From positions 1,741,179 through 1,805,178 of the forward strand of contig QXEO01000222.1 in the NCBI GenBank assembly GCA_007115705.1: a stretch of DNA of 64,000 nt, given 5' to 3'. Origin of the DNA: Dactylis glomerata. Lineage: Eukaryota > Streptophyta > Magnoliopsida > Poales > Poaceae. The notes under the pieces are model-generated. The model worked only from the letters and a program-made list of their open reading frames with translations. It was not told the DNA's origin and ran no database searches. Position numbers and translations under genes: made by a program. Shown here piece by piece: positions 35,316 to 47,200 of this stretch (positions within the stretch are counted from its first letter, which is position 1; each line of letters opens with the position of its first letter).

Positions 35316-36856
35316 TGATGTCTACGCACGCGTCTGTTCTTGTAGACAGTGTTGGACCTCCAAGTGCAGAGGTTTGTAGAACAACAGCAAGTTTCCCTTA
35401 AGTGGATCACCCAAGGTTTATCGAACTCAGGGAGGAAAAGGTCAAAGCTATCCCTCTCAAACAACCCTGCAATTACGATACAGAAAGTCTCTTGTGTCCC
35501 CAACACACCCAATACACTTGTCAGATGTATAGGTGCACTAGTTCGGCGAAGAGATAGTGAAATACAAGCGGTAGTGATGATTATAAGTAGCAAATGTGGT
35601 CTGAAATAAATATCGCTGCGAGCAAACATGTAACAAAACAGTAAGTAAACGGTGTGCAATGCTTGGAAACAAGGCCTATGGATCATACTTTCACTAGTGG
35701 ACACACTCCCAACAATATAACATAAATGAACAAATAAATAACTTCTCTTCACTATGGTACTCTGAATTACTCTCCTATTGAATAACACTAATCATTGCGT
35801 AGGGCTACGAAGCACTCCTCAAAGTTCATCAAGTACTTGACAAACACCACTCATAGAGATATCCAAATCAGATCACAACTCAAGATAGATATTATTGCAA
35901 CTTAGACCAAGTACTAACACGGTGCACACACTGTCAACATTACACCATGAAACGAGGAATAGATCACTTCAATACTATCATAGTGATAATTATTCTCATA
36001 ATTCATAAGAGATCACAATCGTAGCCTAGACCAAGTACCACCATGATGCGCGCACTGTCACCGTTACACCATGGCAGGAGGAATAGATTACTTTAATAAC
36101 ATCACTAGAGTACACATAATATCTGAATAATAACATCTACTTGTTCAACATGATACAAAGCTCACGATCACATAAAGATCACATCATGGGAGAGAGAGGT
36201 GAACCACATAGCTACCGGTAGAGCCCTCATCCCCGGGGATGAACTACTCCCTCCTCATCATAGGAGACAGCAAGGTTGATGGAGATGGCGGTGAGGTCGA
36301 TGGAGACGGCGGAGATGGCGATGGAGACCGATGGAGATGGCTCCGGGGGCACTTCCCCGTCCCGGCAGGGTGCCAGAACAGAGACTTCTGTCCCCCGAAA
36401 TTTGGCTTTGATGACGGCGGCGCTGCGGAACTGTTTTGGAAATTTCGTCGACTCTCCTAGGGTTTTCCATCCCGGGGCTTCTTATAGGCGAAGGGGCGTC
36501 GTCAGGGGGCAGCCAGGGGCTCCTCACACCAGGGTGGCGCGGCCAGGGCCTGGGCCGCGCCACCTATGTGTGAGGGCGGCCTCTGGCCCCCCTCCGGCTC
36601 TCTTTCGGTCTTCGGGAAGCTTCCGGGAAAATAAGACTTCTGGAACTTGTTTCGTCCAATTCCGAGAATATTTCCTGTGTAGCTTTTCTGAAACACAAAA
36701 ACAGCAGAAAACAGGAAACTGACACTGTGGCGACTTGTTAATAGGTTAGTTCCGGAAAATGCATAAAAGTGCCACGAAGTGTAACGAAACATCGGGTAAA
36801 TGGTGTAAAAACAAGCATGGAGCATCAAATATTATAGATACGTTGGAGACGTATCA
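35316..36856 (-). repeat. LARD 5' LTR
   Basis: 1541 bp, TG...CA. Contains the GC-rich block at about 36487-36680 that the partner LTR has lost. Confidence 0.9.
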
Positions 36857-36861
36857 AGCCG

Positions 36862-38300
36862 CATCATAGTTTGCCCATGATTTTTCTAAAAAATCATTTT
36901 TAGGTTCATAATTAGAAGTTTTATCAGAGATCCATAAATAGTTCTGTAAAATTCAACCCCTAGCTAAGAAGGTTCATGCCCGCCGTTTGGACCGCATTTT
37001 GAATCGAGCATAAGAAGTTCAAAAAAATTCAAAAAAATGTAAAGCCTTCGTATTGTGTCATTTTATGTCACCTAGTTGTGAGGAAAAATAATAAACTTGG
37101 ACTATTGCAAATATTGTAGAAACCCCTTCTCATAAATGACCTATCATGTACGAAGTTTCATGGCTTTCAAGCCAGATGAGCTAGGTAATGACCTGAATCA
37201 TAGAATAGTTTGTTAAAATGACCCCATATTGTGCACATGTGTGCATATTAGGATGGGAAACAAAGTTCATATTGGGAGTTTTCATTTTATATGCATAAAA
37301 AAATCAATTTTCATTTTCTAAGTGCCAAAATTGGGTTTTTTGTGTGAAGTAAGTACTAAAAATACATTACAAAACTACACCACCAAAATTTTAAACAATA
37401 TTAGGACATATTTTATGTATATATCACCAATTGTTTGTGTGTGTGAAGCTTTGAATTAACCTTTCACAAAAAAGACAAACTCTTGCCGATTCAGTAGGAA
37501 GCAAGGTAAATTTGAACTACAACTGTATCATAGTTTGCCCATGTTTTTTTCAAAAAATCATTTTTAGGTTCACAAGTAGATGTTTTATCATAGATCCATA
37601 AATAGTTCTGCAAAATTAAACCCCTAGCTAAGAAGGTTCATGCCCGCCGTTTTGACCGCATTTTGAATCGAGCATAAGAAGTTCAAAAAAATTCAAAAAA
37701 ATGTAAAGCCTTCGTATTGTGTCATTTTATGTTACCTAGTTGTGAGGCAAAATAATAAACTTGGACTATTGCAAATATTGTAGAAACTCCTTCTCAGAAA
37801 TGACCTATCATGTACGAAGTTTCATGGTTTTCAATCCAGATGAGCTAGGTCATGACCTGAATCATAGAATAGTTTGTTCAAATGACCCCATATTGTGCAC
37901 ATGTGTGCATATTGGGATGGGAAACAAAGTTCATATTGGGAGTTTTCATTTTCTATGCATAAAAAAATCAATTTTCATTTTCTAAGTGCCAAAATTGGGT
38001 TTTTTTGTGAAGGAAGTACTGAAAATACATTACAAAACTAGACCACCAAAATTTTAAACAATATTAGGACATATTTTATGTATATATCACCAATTTTTTG
38101 TGTGTGTGAAGCTTTGCATTAACCTTTTACAAAAAAGATAAACTCTTCCCAATTCAGTAGGAAGCGGGGTAAATTTGAACTACAGCTCCATCATGGCTTC
38201 CTCAATTTTTTTTTGAAAAAATCACTTTTAGATACACAACATGTTATTATATTAGAGATACACAAAGAGTTTTGTGAAATTCAACCCCTAGCTAAGAAGG
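36862..38300. repeat. 660-bp tandem repeats of the CACTA interior
   Basis: A unit beginning gattcagtaggaagc...aaatttgaacta starts at 30337 (cut by the LTR element and resumed at 36862), again at about 37488, and partially at about 38150. Periods are 658 and 662 bp once the insertion is removed. The units share catagtttgcccatg, cccctagctaagaaggttca and attttgaatcgagcataaga. Confidence 0.85.
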
Positions 38301-38867
38301 TTCATGCCCACCATTTATCAACGGGGTAAAGCGAGGGTTAACGGGGTAAAGCGGGGGTATGACATAAGAAAACTATGAAAAATTGTTTATCATGTGGACT
38401 CATTAGTATTTAACATAAGAAGACTAGGTGTGAAGGTTTTCCTTTTTTTTTATTTTTTAAATTTTTTATGATTTTTTCAATGTAAATCTCATTAGTTCGA
38501 GATATCAGTGATGATACATTAAATTCAAAATGAGCATAAGAAATTCAAAATTAAATAAAACATAAAAACATTACATATGGATGTCATATTTGGATTCCTC
38601 TCATTTTTCTTATCGATTTAGACATATAATTTGTCGAATTCCGATTTAGAGATTTAAAGATATAAATTATTCAATATATTTATTAATTATTTATTTGTAT
38701 TTACTTATTATGTAGTTTGGAATTCAATATATTTATTACTTATTTATTGTTGTTTACTTAATATATAGTTTGGAAATTTAAAACCAATGACATGTGACAT
38801 AGTGGTATAAGGGTTAATAGGATTGATATGGTAGTATTATCAACAAGGTATAATTTGCTTCGTGGAC

Positions 38868-38955
38868 ACTCATCCGGATGATCCGGATGGAACAGAGAAG
38901 TTAAGCGTGCTGGAGGTGGAGTAGTGTGAAGATGGGTGACCGACCGGGAAGTTTG
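38868..38955 (+). ncRNA. 5S-rRNA-derived sequence inside the CACTA element (not a full gene)
   Basis: Shares gaagttaagcgtgct (38897-38911), gagtagt (38919-38925), gatgggtgacc (38931-38941) and gggaagt (38946-38952) with plant 5S rRNA, in the same order and close spacing. These include internal promoter box A and box C. The first 30 or so 5S bases and the 3' end are missing. It is a relic or promoter derivative, not a working 5S gene. Confidence 0.75.
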
Positions 38956-39315
38956 ACCAAGACTTAAATTTGACCAATGATTAAGTGTAATTAGTGTAAA
39001 AAAATATTCTAATTGAGAGATTAGCGAGCCAAACAATTCAAAGATTCAAAAAAAATTGAAATTTTTTTTTCAAAAAAAAATCAAACTTTTTTTGAAAAAA
39101 TTATAAACTATGCCGAGGGCAGTAGCTACGCCGACGGTTAAATAGAGCTACGCCGAGGGGCATCTACGTCGAGGGGCTACGCCGAGGGCAGCCCTCGGCG
39201 TAGACTACGCCGACGGTAATAGAATCTACGCCGAGGGCTATTTGCCGTCGGCGTATCTTGAAATTCCTGTAGTGATTTAACAGTTTCCTATAAGGTTTAT
39301 GGTTTGTTATGTTCA

Positions 39316-41047
39316 CTAGAACAGTGGCCCTCGTAAATGCGAGGGCGTCATCAATATTTTTATGTAAGTTGTTTGAGAACAAAATTCAGGTTGCGTAGGA
39401 TAAGTAACATTGACTTGCTTAGTAAAATATCTTTGATGGTATTTGTTTAATTAAAAATAATGCTCCATAAAAATGAGGTTACATTGAATCAAATTCATTT
39501 AAGTGCATCTATGAACTACTATATATTGTGATCAGTTTAGGAGCAACTATGAAAAATGGGTCGCGGTATATCTTTGTATGGCGATAAAGATCTGCCAACT
39601 ATCTATGCATTATAGGCTAGTGAGTGATTCCATTTTGTATGCGTTTTTTAATTATCCCCGAGGCTGTATTAACACGACACCCATCAAATGAGAACAAACT
39701 CTATCCATCGTTATTTGTGGGAAAATGAAGTAGATCGTAGCGAAAGAAATTTTACAGTAAATTACAACAAACCTTCTTTAATTTTAAGCAAGTTTTTGGC
39801 ATTTGTTCGTACCTATATGCGTCGTAAATGGTTTTATGTCTCGCTTCAAGTAAAAAGTTAAAACACCATAAATTAACATCTTAAATCTGATTTATTTCCG
39901 GACTAAAGGATGAATGTTTACTTTTGGTTGGAATTTGTAGTTTTTATTCAAATTGCACTTTTAGTAGTTTAGTGTATAAAGTTAGATAACAATATATGTG
40001 AGAATTGGAGATTATAGTGAATTAACGTGGTAATATATGGCCATTTTCTTTGAGTATAATCGTGTCACGGGACGCTGTAAACCATGTGTCGGGGGTTTTA
40101 ACCTTTAGCAGGCAACCTAGCGTCCAGAGGTGAAATGCACATGTATACTCGAGGTGAAGGTTAGTTCTCTGATGAAGTAACTTTCAACCATTTTCTATTA
40201 TGGCTTGCATCTATTTTAGTTGTTAGGTACTAAATTCGCCATTTATAGTGCAACAATGTGTTTTACATTTAAAGTGTAAATGTAATTACTCTTTGAAATT
40301 ATGTAAACCATACGTCCATAATAAAAGCATATTGCCACCAGCTCGGCTTTAATTTTGCTAAGATATGTGGTCGCGATGAAACATGGTTATGCTTTCTAGT
40401 TAGATGGAATTGGTGGCAACAATTTCTGACCATCCTTCCCTCTTTTTATTTATGTAATATGGAATTACACGGTTTATTACATTGACATGGCTCCATATGT
40501 TACAACGCGTTAATTCTCTGATTAAATCATAGTAAAAAATTATATATCAAACTAATTTGGATTATATGGACTAATGTGGTGCCTAGAAAAGTGGATCTCA
40601 TAGGTGCCTCGTGTGCATAATGTGCTTTAATGTACTCCATAAGATACAAGAAAAGAATTATTTCAAGTTCATTTAATAGTGCATCGGATGTGTTGGAATT
40701 TAAGCTCAAACAGACTTGACATTAATTGAAACCTGTAGTGCGGCTCATGGACTCCTTTCTAGAGTCCATACATGATGCATCAAACGTGTTGTGTTTAAGA
40801 ACGTTTTTTTTTCTTGATACGGTGCATCAAAACGTGTTGTGTGTACTTGTTTGGTACATTTTTTGTTTGTCCAGATTATGTTACGTGACTGATATTTTTT
40901 TGTGTTGAGCCGATTACGTAACTTATAATTTATAGTTAAATCTTAGCCGTAAATTATAGATCCAACAACTAAAATAATTCTAGTGATGTGGATTAACCCC
41001 ATGTCTCTATTTTGTAACCCCGTATTGTACTTTTAGTATATAATAGA
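39316..41047 (-). mobile_element. Non-autonomous Helitron
   Basis: On the minus strand it begins TCTATTATATACTAAAAG (41047 downward). It ends with a perfect 7-bp hairpin GCCCTCGCATTTACGAGGGC, then CACTGTTCTAG (39316). Host bases are A 39315 and T 41048. AT-rich interior, no Rep/helicase, no recognised gene capture. Confidence 0.85.
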
Positions 41048-41264
41048 TATGGAACAAAAGTCTTACGGGTTTATCCCTGTTATCGTAGCTGGCACCAGAG
41101 AGTGTTTTCTTTTGTTTACATATATTTCATGGAAATTAGATTTGACAAAATATGGCACCAGATTTTTTGATCTTGTTTACACATATTTCAGGGAAATAAG
41201 ATTTTACAAAATAATATTTAGAGTGGAAGTTGTTGAAAATGGACCACAAGTAGTCTGACATATA
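41048..41264. repeat. Spacer between two Helitrons with a 64-bp duplication
   Basis: ggcaccaga...gtttaca(t/c)atatttca(t/g)ggaaat occurs at 41090 and again at 41153, an imperfect tandem duplication. Confidence 0.6.
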
Positions 41265-42539
41265 TCTCTCCAATCTGTAGTAGCGAAGCAAATAGAGCGC
41301 TATGGTGCGTTTGCGCCGTTTTTATATGTGGAACCTAGGTGCAGTGGCTGGCTTGGTGCTGTCTATGTGCGCTGCTGCTATTTGAGGCGTTTCCGCAGGT
41401 GTTCCGAGTGCGGTCGGTGCCTTGGTCTTGGTGTTGAGCTGTCGGGCAGCGGGCACTTGGGAAATGAGGCGCTCGTACAGCCGGTTGGTCGGTTTTGGCC
41501 ACAGCTGGCTTCTTGCTGTCGAACAGTGTGAAAGGAAGAGCCTTTGGTCTGCGCCCGGTCTATTCTTTCTTTCTCTCTTTCCTCTCGGTTGCTGGCTATG
41601 GCGGCGGTGTACTGACGAGCTGAGCGGCTCTGGGTATGCGGCGGCCTGGAGAAGGAGGGCGCCCTTGTTGGTGGACATGGAAGGTTTGCGTTTCGCTTCG
41701 CTTTGGGTTGGATTGCGATTGTTGCTTGTCGTCGTTCGCTGCGGGCCGGGTCTGTGATTGCCGGGGACGATTAAGATAGCTGGGGTGTTTGCGTAGGCGA
41801 TACGGGCATGTGTTAGTGAGGATCCGGCCGGGTTGTGTTTCATGCATGCACCCGCCTGGATTTAGCCCTTTGTGTGTTTGGTTTTTGTTTCTGTCATCGA
41901 TGCATGTGTGATGTTCCGCCCATTACGGCGCCGTGGGCGTGATCGTAAGCGATCTGGTAATTAAGAATTTTCTCTGGATGTTGCTTGTGCTGTTCGATTC
42001 CTTTTTGTTTTCTGTTGCTGATGATGCTGCTTGCTCTGTTCGTTGTAGGTCGGTCATATCATGGACTTCTGGATTGCGAGTGTTCTCAGTGCGGTGCACT
42101 ATTTTGGTTTTCTGAAGAAAGTGCGGTTGCGACCGATGGGACTGATCAGCGCCCGGCTTATAATCTATATATGCTGTCGCGGTGGTACCATGTATGTATA
42201 GTACATACAATATATATGTTGTTTGCCCGCCAAAAAATCCTGTCTCCATGTTCATGCGTGTTCTTGCAATTGCCTGTACCCTCATCGACATCAGAGAAAT
42301 CACCTGCGCGCTACCTAACCGCACAAGAGAACTTCCTCACTGCGATCTTCTCTTAAAGGCTCCCATCTATCTACAGACACTCGCATAATTTCTTTTCGCC
42401 TCTACCAAAACGATCGCTGAGAAATCACGCTATCGCACATTACATAAGCACTTCGCAACAGACAGAACCAGAGATACAACTAACTAAAACACTGTGCTAG
42501 AATTTAATCCAGCGCGGCAAGGCGCGCGTCAGGTTCTAG
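41265..42539 (+). mobile_element. Non-autonomous Helitron
   Basis: Begins TCTCTCCAATCTGTAGTAG after host A 41264. It ends with hairpin GCGCGgcaaggCGCGC (about 42512-42527) and terminal CTAG at 42536-42539, followed by host T. The interior 41330-41850 is GC-rich and may be a captured fragment of unknown origin. Lies in the opposite orientation to the Helitron at 39316-41047, with 5' ends facing. Confidence 0.75.
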
Positions 42540-42645
42540 TATAGATGGTTACTACAAATATGGTGACGAAGCCTGATGATGGGAGGACTAGGTTCATTGT
42601 TACAAATATGGGAGGACTAGGTTCATTGTTAGTACCAAAAAAGGT
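42540..42645. repeat. Short direct repeat and target site
   Basis: tgggaggactaggttcattgtta occurs twice (about 42579 and 42609). The right end, agtaccaaaaaaggt (42631-42645), is the target duplication of the neighbouring retroposon. Confidence 0.7.
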
Positions 42646-44197
42646 GGTTCTTCCAACTAGAAGTCAGACGGAAAAAAGCTCTGCCCCCGCGTCGCTCCTC
42701 CTGGAGCGGCTCGGGCGGAACCTAGAAACCAGGGCCGCCGCCGCCACCCCCATCCTCCTCCTCCCTCGCCGCCGTCGGCTCACGTCGTCGGGCAAAGCTC
42801 GCTGGCGGCCGGCGGCGGCGGGATCTTCTTCTTGCAGCCCACAGAGGCTGTGGCCATGGCGGGAAGGCGGCTCGGAGATGCGGTGGACGGTCCCGTCTGC
42901 GGACGCGGCGAGGCTCTCTCCGCAGCGAACGCTGATGCGGAGGAGGGCGAGGCGGAGGAGTCGGGCAGCACGGCGCGGGAGGCGCTCAGCCGCGGCGGCG
43001 CCGTGGGCTTGATCTGGGCCCGCACAGGGCTCGATCTGGGCTGTGGCCAGCTCGTGCAGGCTCCGCTCGGGGCTGGTGTGAGCTCTGCTCGCGGCAGAGG
43101 CTGAGGATGGAGGAAGGCGGAGGTTCAGTGTTGCTGCCGGCTACTGGGGCATGGGCGCGATTGGAGGCTAGGGTTCGATTTGGACCCTGTGGGCAGCCAC
43201 CGTGGTGCCTTCAGCCTGCTCGGGTCTGCAATCTGCGGGAGACGAATGGCACCGCTGTAGGGTGTTGCATCCTCCCGTTGAATGCGAGGAAGAGGAGGAA
43301 GAAGACCTGCGCAGGGGTCTGCAAGATGCGGGAGAGGAATGGCACCACTCCGGGGTGTTGCATCCTCCCGCCGAGCGTGGGGAAGAGGAGGGTGGACGGC
43401 CGGCAGCACACTGGGCTTGGAGGCAGGGGCACCTTGACGTTGCATCCTCTCCGGAGATGAATGGTGTCAAGCTGTCCAGGAAGGTGTGGTTGGCCGTGGA
43501 GGCAGGGCAGCGGAGCGGTTGTGGTGGCTGACCGGTTTTTCCGGGTTTGGGGGTGAGAATGCCGGCGAAGGCCGCACTCTGGCTATGCCAGAGTTGTTGA
43601 CGGCGGCGCCTACGGGCGTCGTGACCTTGTTGGAGGCGTCAATGGAGCATTCTTCACCTACCTTCCCGGCATCCTCTGGGGGAAACCCTAGATCCGGTCT
43701 TCCGGGTCGGCGATGGTGGCACTACGGTGTCGTGTTCCCTCTTGGGGGCTTCGCTTTTTGAGGTGGAACCGGTCACGGAGACTTGTGGTCCGTGGAGGTG
43801 GGCGGCGTTGGGCGGCAGTTGGAGCATTCTCCACATGCTAGGAGCGACGGATGAGCCACTTTGGTCTTGCTCGTGCGCTTGGAGAGGCACTTGCCCTCCT
43901 CTTTCGGGCATGTCGTTCCTCTTCGGCGTTGACGAGGTCGGCAAAAAGGTTCATGGCAGATCAGGTTGATGCAACGGTTTTCGGTGAGCACTGAGAGCGG
44001 TGTCGTTCGAGTAGCCCGGCTGTGTGCCTCGTGTGTTCCGCCTTCTGGCGTCTTGTATGTGTTGATGTGCTTTAGGTGTGGCTTTGCCGTTGTTCAGGGT
44101 TTCGCCCGGTTTCCCTACAAACCGAGCAGTGTGGGTCTCTTGACCATTTTCTTTCTTATCAATGAATTTAGCAGCTCTCCTGCTAACATTCAAAAAA
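42646..44197 (+). mobile_element. GC-rich LINE-like non-autonomous retroposon
   Basis: A 1552-bp block between 15-bp direct repeats agtaccaaaaaaggt (42631-42645 and 44198-44212), ending in a short A tail (44192-44197). A long variable duplication plus 3' A tail is the mark of LINE-type target-primed integration. The 5' third is GC-rich (CCGCCGCC type) like a LINE leader and the 3' end is T-rich. No RT motif was found. Contains a 93-bp tandem repeat at about 43226-43411. Several overlapping GC-driven ORFs are not considered genes. Confidence 0.75.
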
Positions 44198-44212
44198 AGT
44201 ACCAAAAAAGGT

Positions 44213-44370
44213 CATGCAAGAAATTAATGGGTTCACCCCTAAACCAATTCTTGTACATGAGATTAAATTATATATAAGCGCCATTTCAGATGTTAATTAG
44301 CACTGAGTTACAATTGTTACATGGTGATGTTCATATATCTAATCCTACAAAATAATAATCTTTCACAACA
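44213..44370. other. Short spacer
   Basis: AT-rich sequence between the retroposon and the next CACTA element; nothing recognised. Confidence 0.4.
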
Positions 44371-44799
44371 CACCACTACTGCAGAATAGCTTATAGCCGC
44401 CACCATATTAGTGACGGGCAAAACTATGCATGTCACTGCTAACAGCTATCAGTGACGGGCAGAATTAAGCTCGTCACTGGTAAAGGCTGGCAGGCCAGCT
44501 GTAGATATACTAGTGACGGTAAATTATACTCGCCTGTCACTGGTATTCTCATATAATAGCAGTGATGGGCCCGTACATTTTACTGTCGCTGATTTTCCTA
44601 TTACCAATGACGGGCAAAATTTGGCCCCATGCCTATTACCAAGTAAAAAAAGCTAAATTGGAGCCTACTAAGGATACATTCGGCTGGGATTTTGGAACAA
44701 ACTTGATCGTAATGCAGAATCCCAACTAGGAGTAAATAAAATCTGGAAAGGCACCTGCGTTCCGTAGTGCAATTCCAGCAGCAGCTCGAGACTAAACTT

Positions 44800-45230
44800 C
44801 CTCCGCGTCGAGAACCAGATTTTGATAAAAATTAGCCACTGCCATCGCATAAGTTGTACCGGTTCAGCACTCTTTCGTTTCCCACCCAAGCGAAGCCCTT
44901 GTCGTTTTCTATTATCTCGCTTTGACCGCAGAGAACAGCTAGGGTTCGCATCTAAAAAAATTGCTAGGGTTCCGGCTGCCTCTCTCCGGCACACCTCCAC
45001 CGCCGCCCCTCCGGCCGGCGCTCCGATAGAGAGGCAATCGTCCTGTCGCGCATCTTCTCCGGATTCTGTTTCCCGTCCCGCCTCCGCCTGGAAGCAAGTG
45101 CTGCCCCGCCGGAAAACCAGCGCCGCCCCGACTGGCAAGCCAGCGCGAGCGCCGCCACTCGCTGCCTTATCCCCTCCGGCCGAATCTACAGACGAGGTAG
45201 ATGTTTCCCTCCATATTCCCTGATCTCTCT
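44800..45230 (+). other. GC-rich, possibly captured leader/first-exon fragment in CACTA 2
   Basis: A GC-rich island (about 44930-45200) in AT-rich surroundings. The plus-strand frame 44822-45223 has 133 codons, is rich in Ala, Pro, Ser and Arg, and ends near a donor-like gag|gtagat. The base composition suggests a captured gene start. The source was not recognised, and the opposite strand is also open (44668-45303). Confidence 0.3.
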
Positions 45231-46199
45231 CCCTCACACACGGACACATAGAAAGAATACGTAGGTTTTGGTCTGTATCAAGTAGCGAACTAATATCGAA
45301 CACACAGAGATGATGAAAGCGTACCCAGATACCCAGCTCGATGCTACTGCTGTCTAAAAAACAAGGGAGTTTTATTTGGTTCCCAGTAGAAATACAGAGA
45401 TGATGTGTAGCTCCTAGGAAAATAAGTGCATCGATCTTCAGGTTGCCTCTCGACTGATATGAATACTGCGACCAGAAGTTCAGAAGAAGAAATGTAGATT
45501 GTTTTCAGTTGTAGCTAGTATTTGTCTAGATCAAAGGATAGGTGCAATCACATCAGCAATTAGAAGGGAGTATTAAGTTTATCTTATCATATTCTGCACA
45601 ACGAATGCATATCATGGCGATAATCTTAACCTATTAATTGGGGCTGCTGCCTTGATTCAATTTGATAAAAATAATTAGCCAATTGGCTGAGTAAATTCAT
45701 GTTCTGTACATATACAGAGGCGCAGCTATTAGCGGCAGCATTTTTTTTATTGTTGATTTCCATTAAAGAGCAGGGTGTATACTGTGCCGATTGGAAATAT
45801 GTGATTTTCTCTTCCGCTATTTGAAAGGGACCTTTGAAAGATGTCATAGTATTGATGTTATTATCCTATAATATTGATACATGGTTTTAAGACGTGAATT
45901 TTCACATGTATAGTTTCGATTGAGAGTTGGTTGACAAGGTAGAAGGTTGTTTTGTTGATTCGCACGCCTTAGTCAGATGCTTTAGAATAATGCACTTGTA
46001 GAAACTTGTAGAGTGTGTAGAAGGATATGCATGTGCTGGAACAAAGTATTTTGACACAATGAAAAACTAACAAAGTATAGAATTACGTATTACTTTAGCT
46101 GATTTAGTTTTTTCTTATAAAATTTCCTTCCTCCATATATATTTACAGTGCTAGGAATGGTACTTAAATACTTTTATAATTTAGTTATAACACCAAGGT

Positions 46200-47200
46200 T
46201 GTTAACTCTAAGATTTGTTAATTCTGATGAACTTGGCATGCAGTGCACACCAAATAAGCTTGATCGATATGGGAACATTCAGTTCGACATAAATATATTT
46301 GAAGTCACATCGCATACGAAATACCATGGCCTGGTGCAGAGATGCAAGAGTAGCAGTTGTAACTACTGTTTGAGAGCAAAGGTGCGTCCCCTTATTAAAC
46401 ACCACTTGTTCTTTTATATTATGTTAGAAGATCCTTGCTTTGAAAAAGACTGAAGTGAAATGTATGTTGCACTATAGTATGATCCGCATGTGCTAATACA
46501 TATTGTATTGCTAAGGATCCTAGAGGATTGTTAGACTGCTAGCATTTTTGCCCTTTCTCTTCAATTACGTGTTTAGCAATTGTAAGTTTTGGGTGGAGTG
46601 GGGGAGATGTGAGCCAACGGTGTGAATGAAAAATGCATTCTATCGTTTTTTTACATTCTATAAAAGTTATATATAAAAATAAAGGGTAGATATCCCTGAT
46701 CTGGATTGCACTTTCTAAGTGATAACCCTATTTGTTTACTCACTAACGCAAATAATAGTTGAGATAAAAATTATAATTTATCCCTCATGTATCACTTTGA
46801 TCTATTGAGTGATTCCTGATATTATTGTACTGAATGTACTCACTCAGAAACGAAGAAGCACCATTCTGTACTATGGCTTGAGGATATGTATAGTTCACGA
46901 AGGTTGTGTACTGATGTAGCAAGGTTCGTATCCGTATATTCTAAGGCAGTTACAGTCTTTTTTCTCTGCAGTTTTATGTAATATATGATTCCTTGCTCTT
47001 ACGTTGTGTGCTAATTTACGAGTGTAACCTAAAATTAATTAGGCTTATGGAGAACGTCGACGTGGTGAACACCCCATGTCCCGAGTGCCTCATCCTGTTG
47101 GAATGTCACAAAGCTGATGGTGAACACGGCATCAAAGTCAAGATTGCCAATGTCCCCATGTTGAGCTTATTTAGACACCCTACCCATGGGCACTCCTAGA
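46200..47200 (+). other. Exon-like fragments in CACTA 2
   Basis: Two short open stretches with protein-like composition: 46226-46381 (NSDELGMQCTPNKLDRYGN... with four Cys near the end) and 47047-47196 (MENVDVVNTPCPECLILLEC...). Both lie between AT-rich, intron-like DNA. They may be captured exons or remains of element genes. No family was recognised. Confidence 0.3.

Larger units (their letters stand above)
30369..36856 (-). mobile_element. LTR retrotransposon lacking gag-pol (LARD type)
   Basis: Flanked by agccg at 30364-30368 and 36857-36861. LTRs are at 30369-31716 and 35316-36856. On the minus strand the element starts TGATACGTCTCCAACGTATC, a 5' LTR end frequent in Triticeae/oat repeats. 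The primer-binding site TGGCGCCGTTGCCGG is at 35291-35305 and the polypurine tract at 31717-31730. The 3.6-kb interior has no RT, integrase or recognisable gag, so it must be mobilised in trans. LTRs differ by about two dozen substitutions plus one large deletion. Confidence 0.92.
29966..39274. mobile_element. Non-autonomous CACTA element with nested LTR element
   Basis: Ends CACTACAGGAAT at 29966 and its complement ending at 39274, with 3-bp duplications att (29963-29965 and 39275-39277). Subterminal arrays of ctacgccgacgg / ccgtcggcgtag occupy about 29990-30150 and 39110-39260, as in En/Spm-type elements where transposase accessory protein binds. Without the nested 6.49-kb LTR element, its own length is about 2.8 kb. 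No transposase or Ulp1 gene is visible, so it depends on a partner. It holds 660-bp tandem repeats and a 5S-like segment. Confidence 0.92.

Noticed and set aside
30308..36722. ORFs repeated in both LTRs of the LARD (for example 30308-30841 and 35144-35788, minus)
   Set aside because: They are LTR sequence read as protein; the similarity comes from the duplicated LTR and not from gene duplication.
38868..38955. Functional 5S rRNA gene
   Set aside because: Lacks the 5' third and the 3' end of 5S and is drifted outside the promoter boxes.
42545..43969. Dense ORFs of 90-155 codons in both strands
   Set aside because: GC-rich body of a non-coding retroposon; no codon-level signal or motif.
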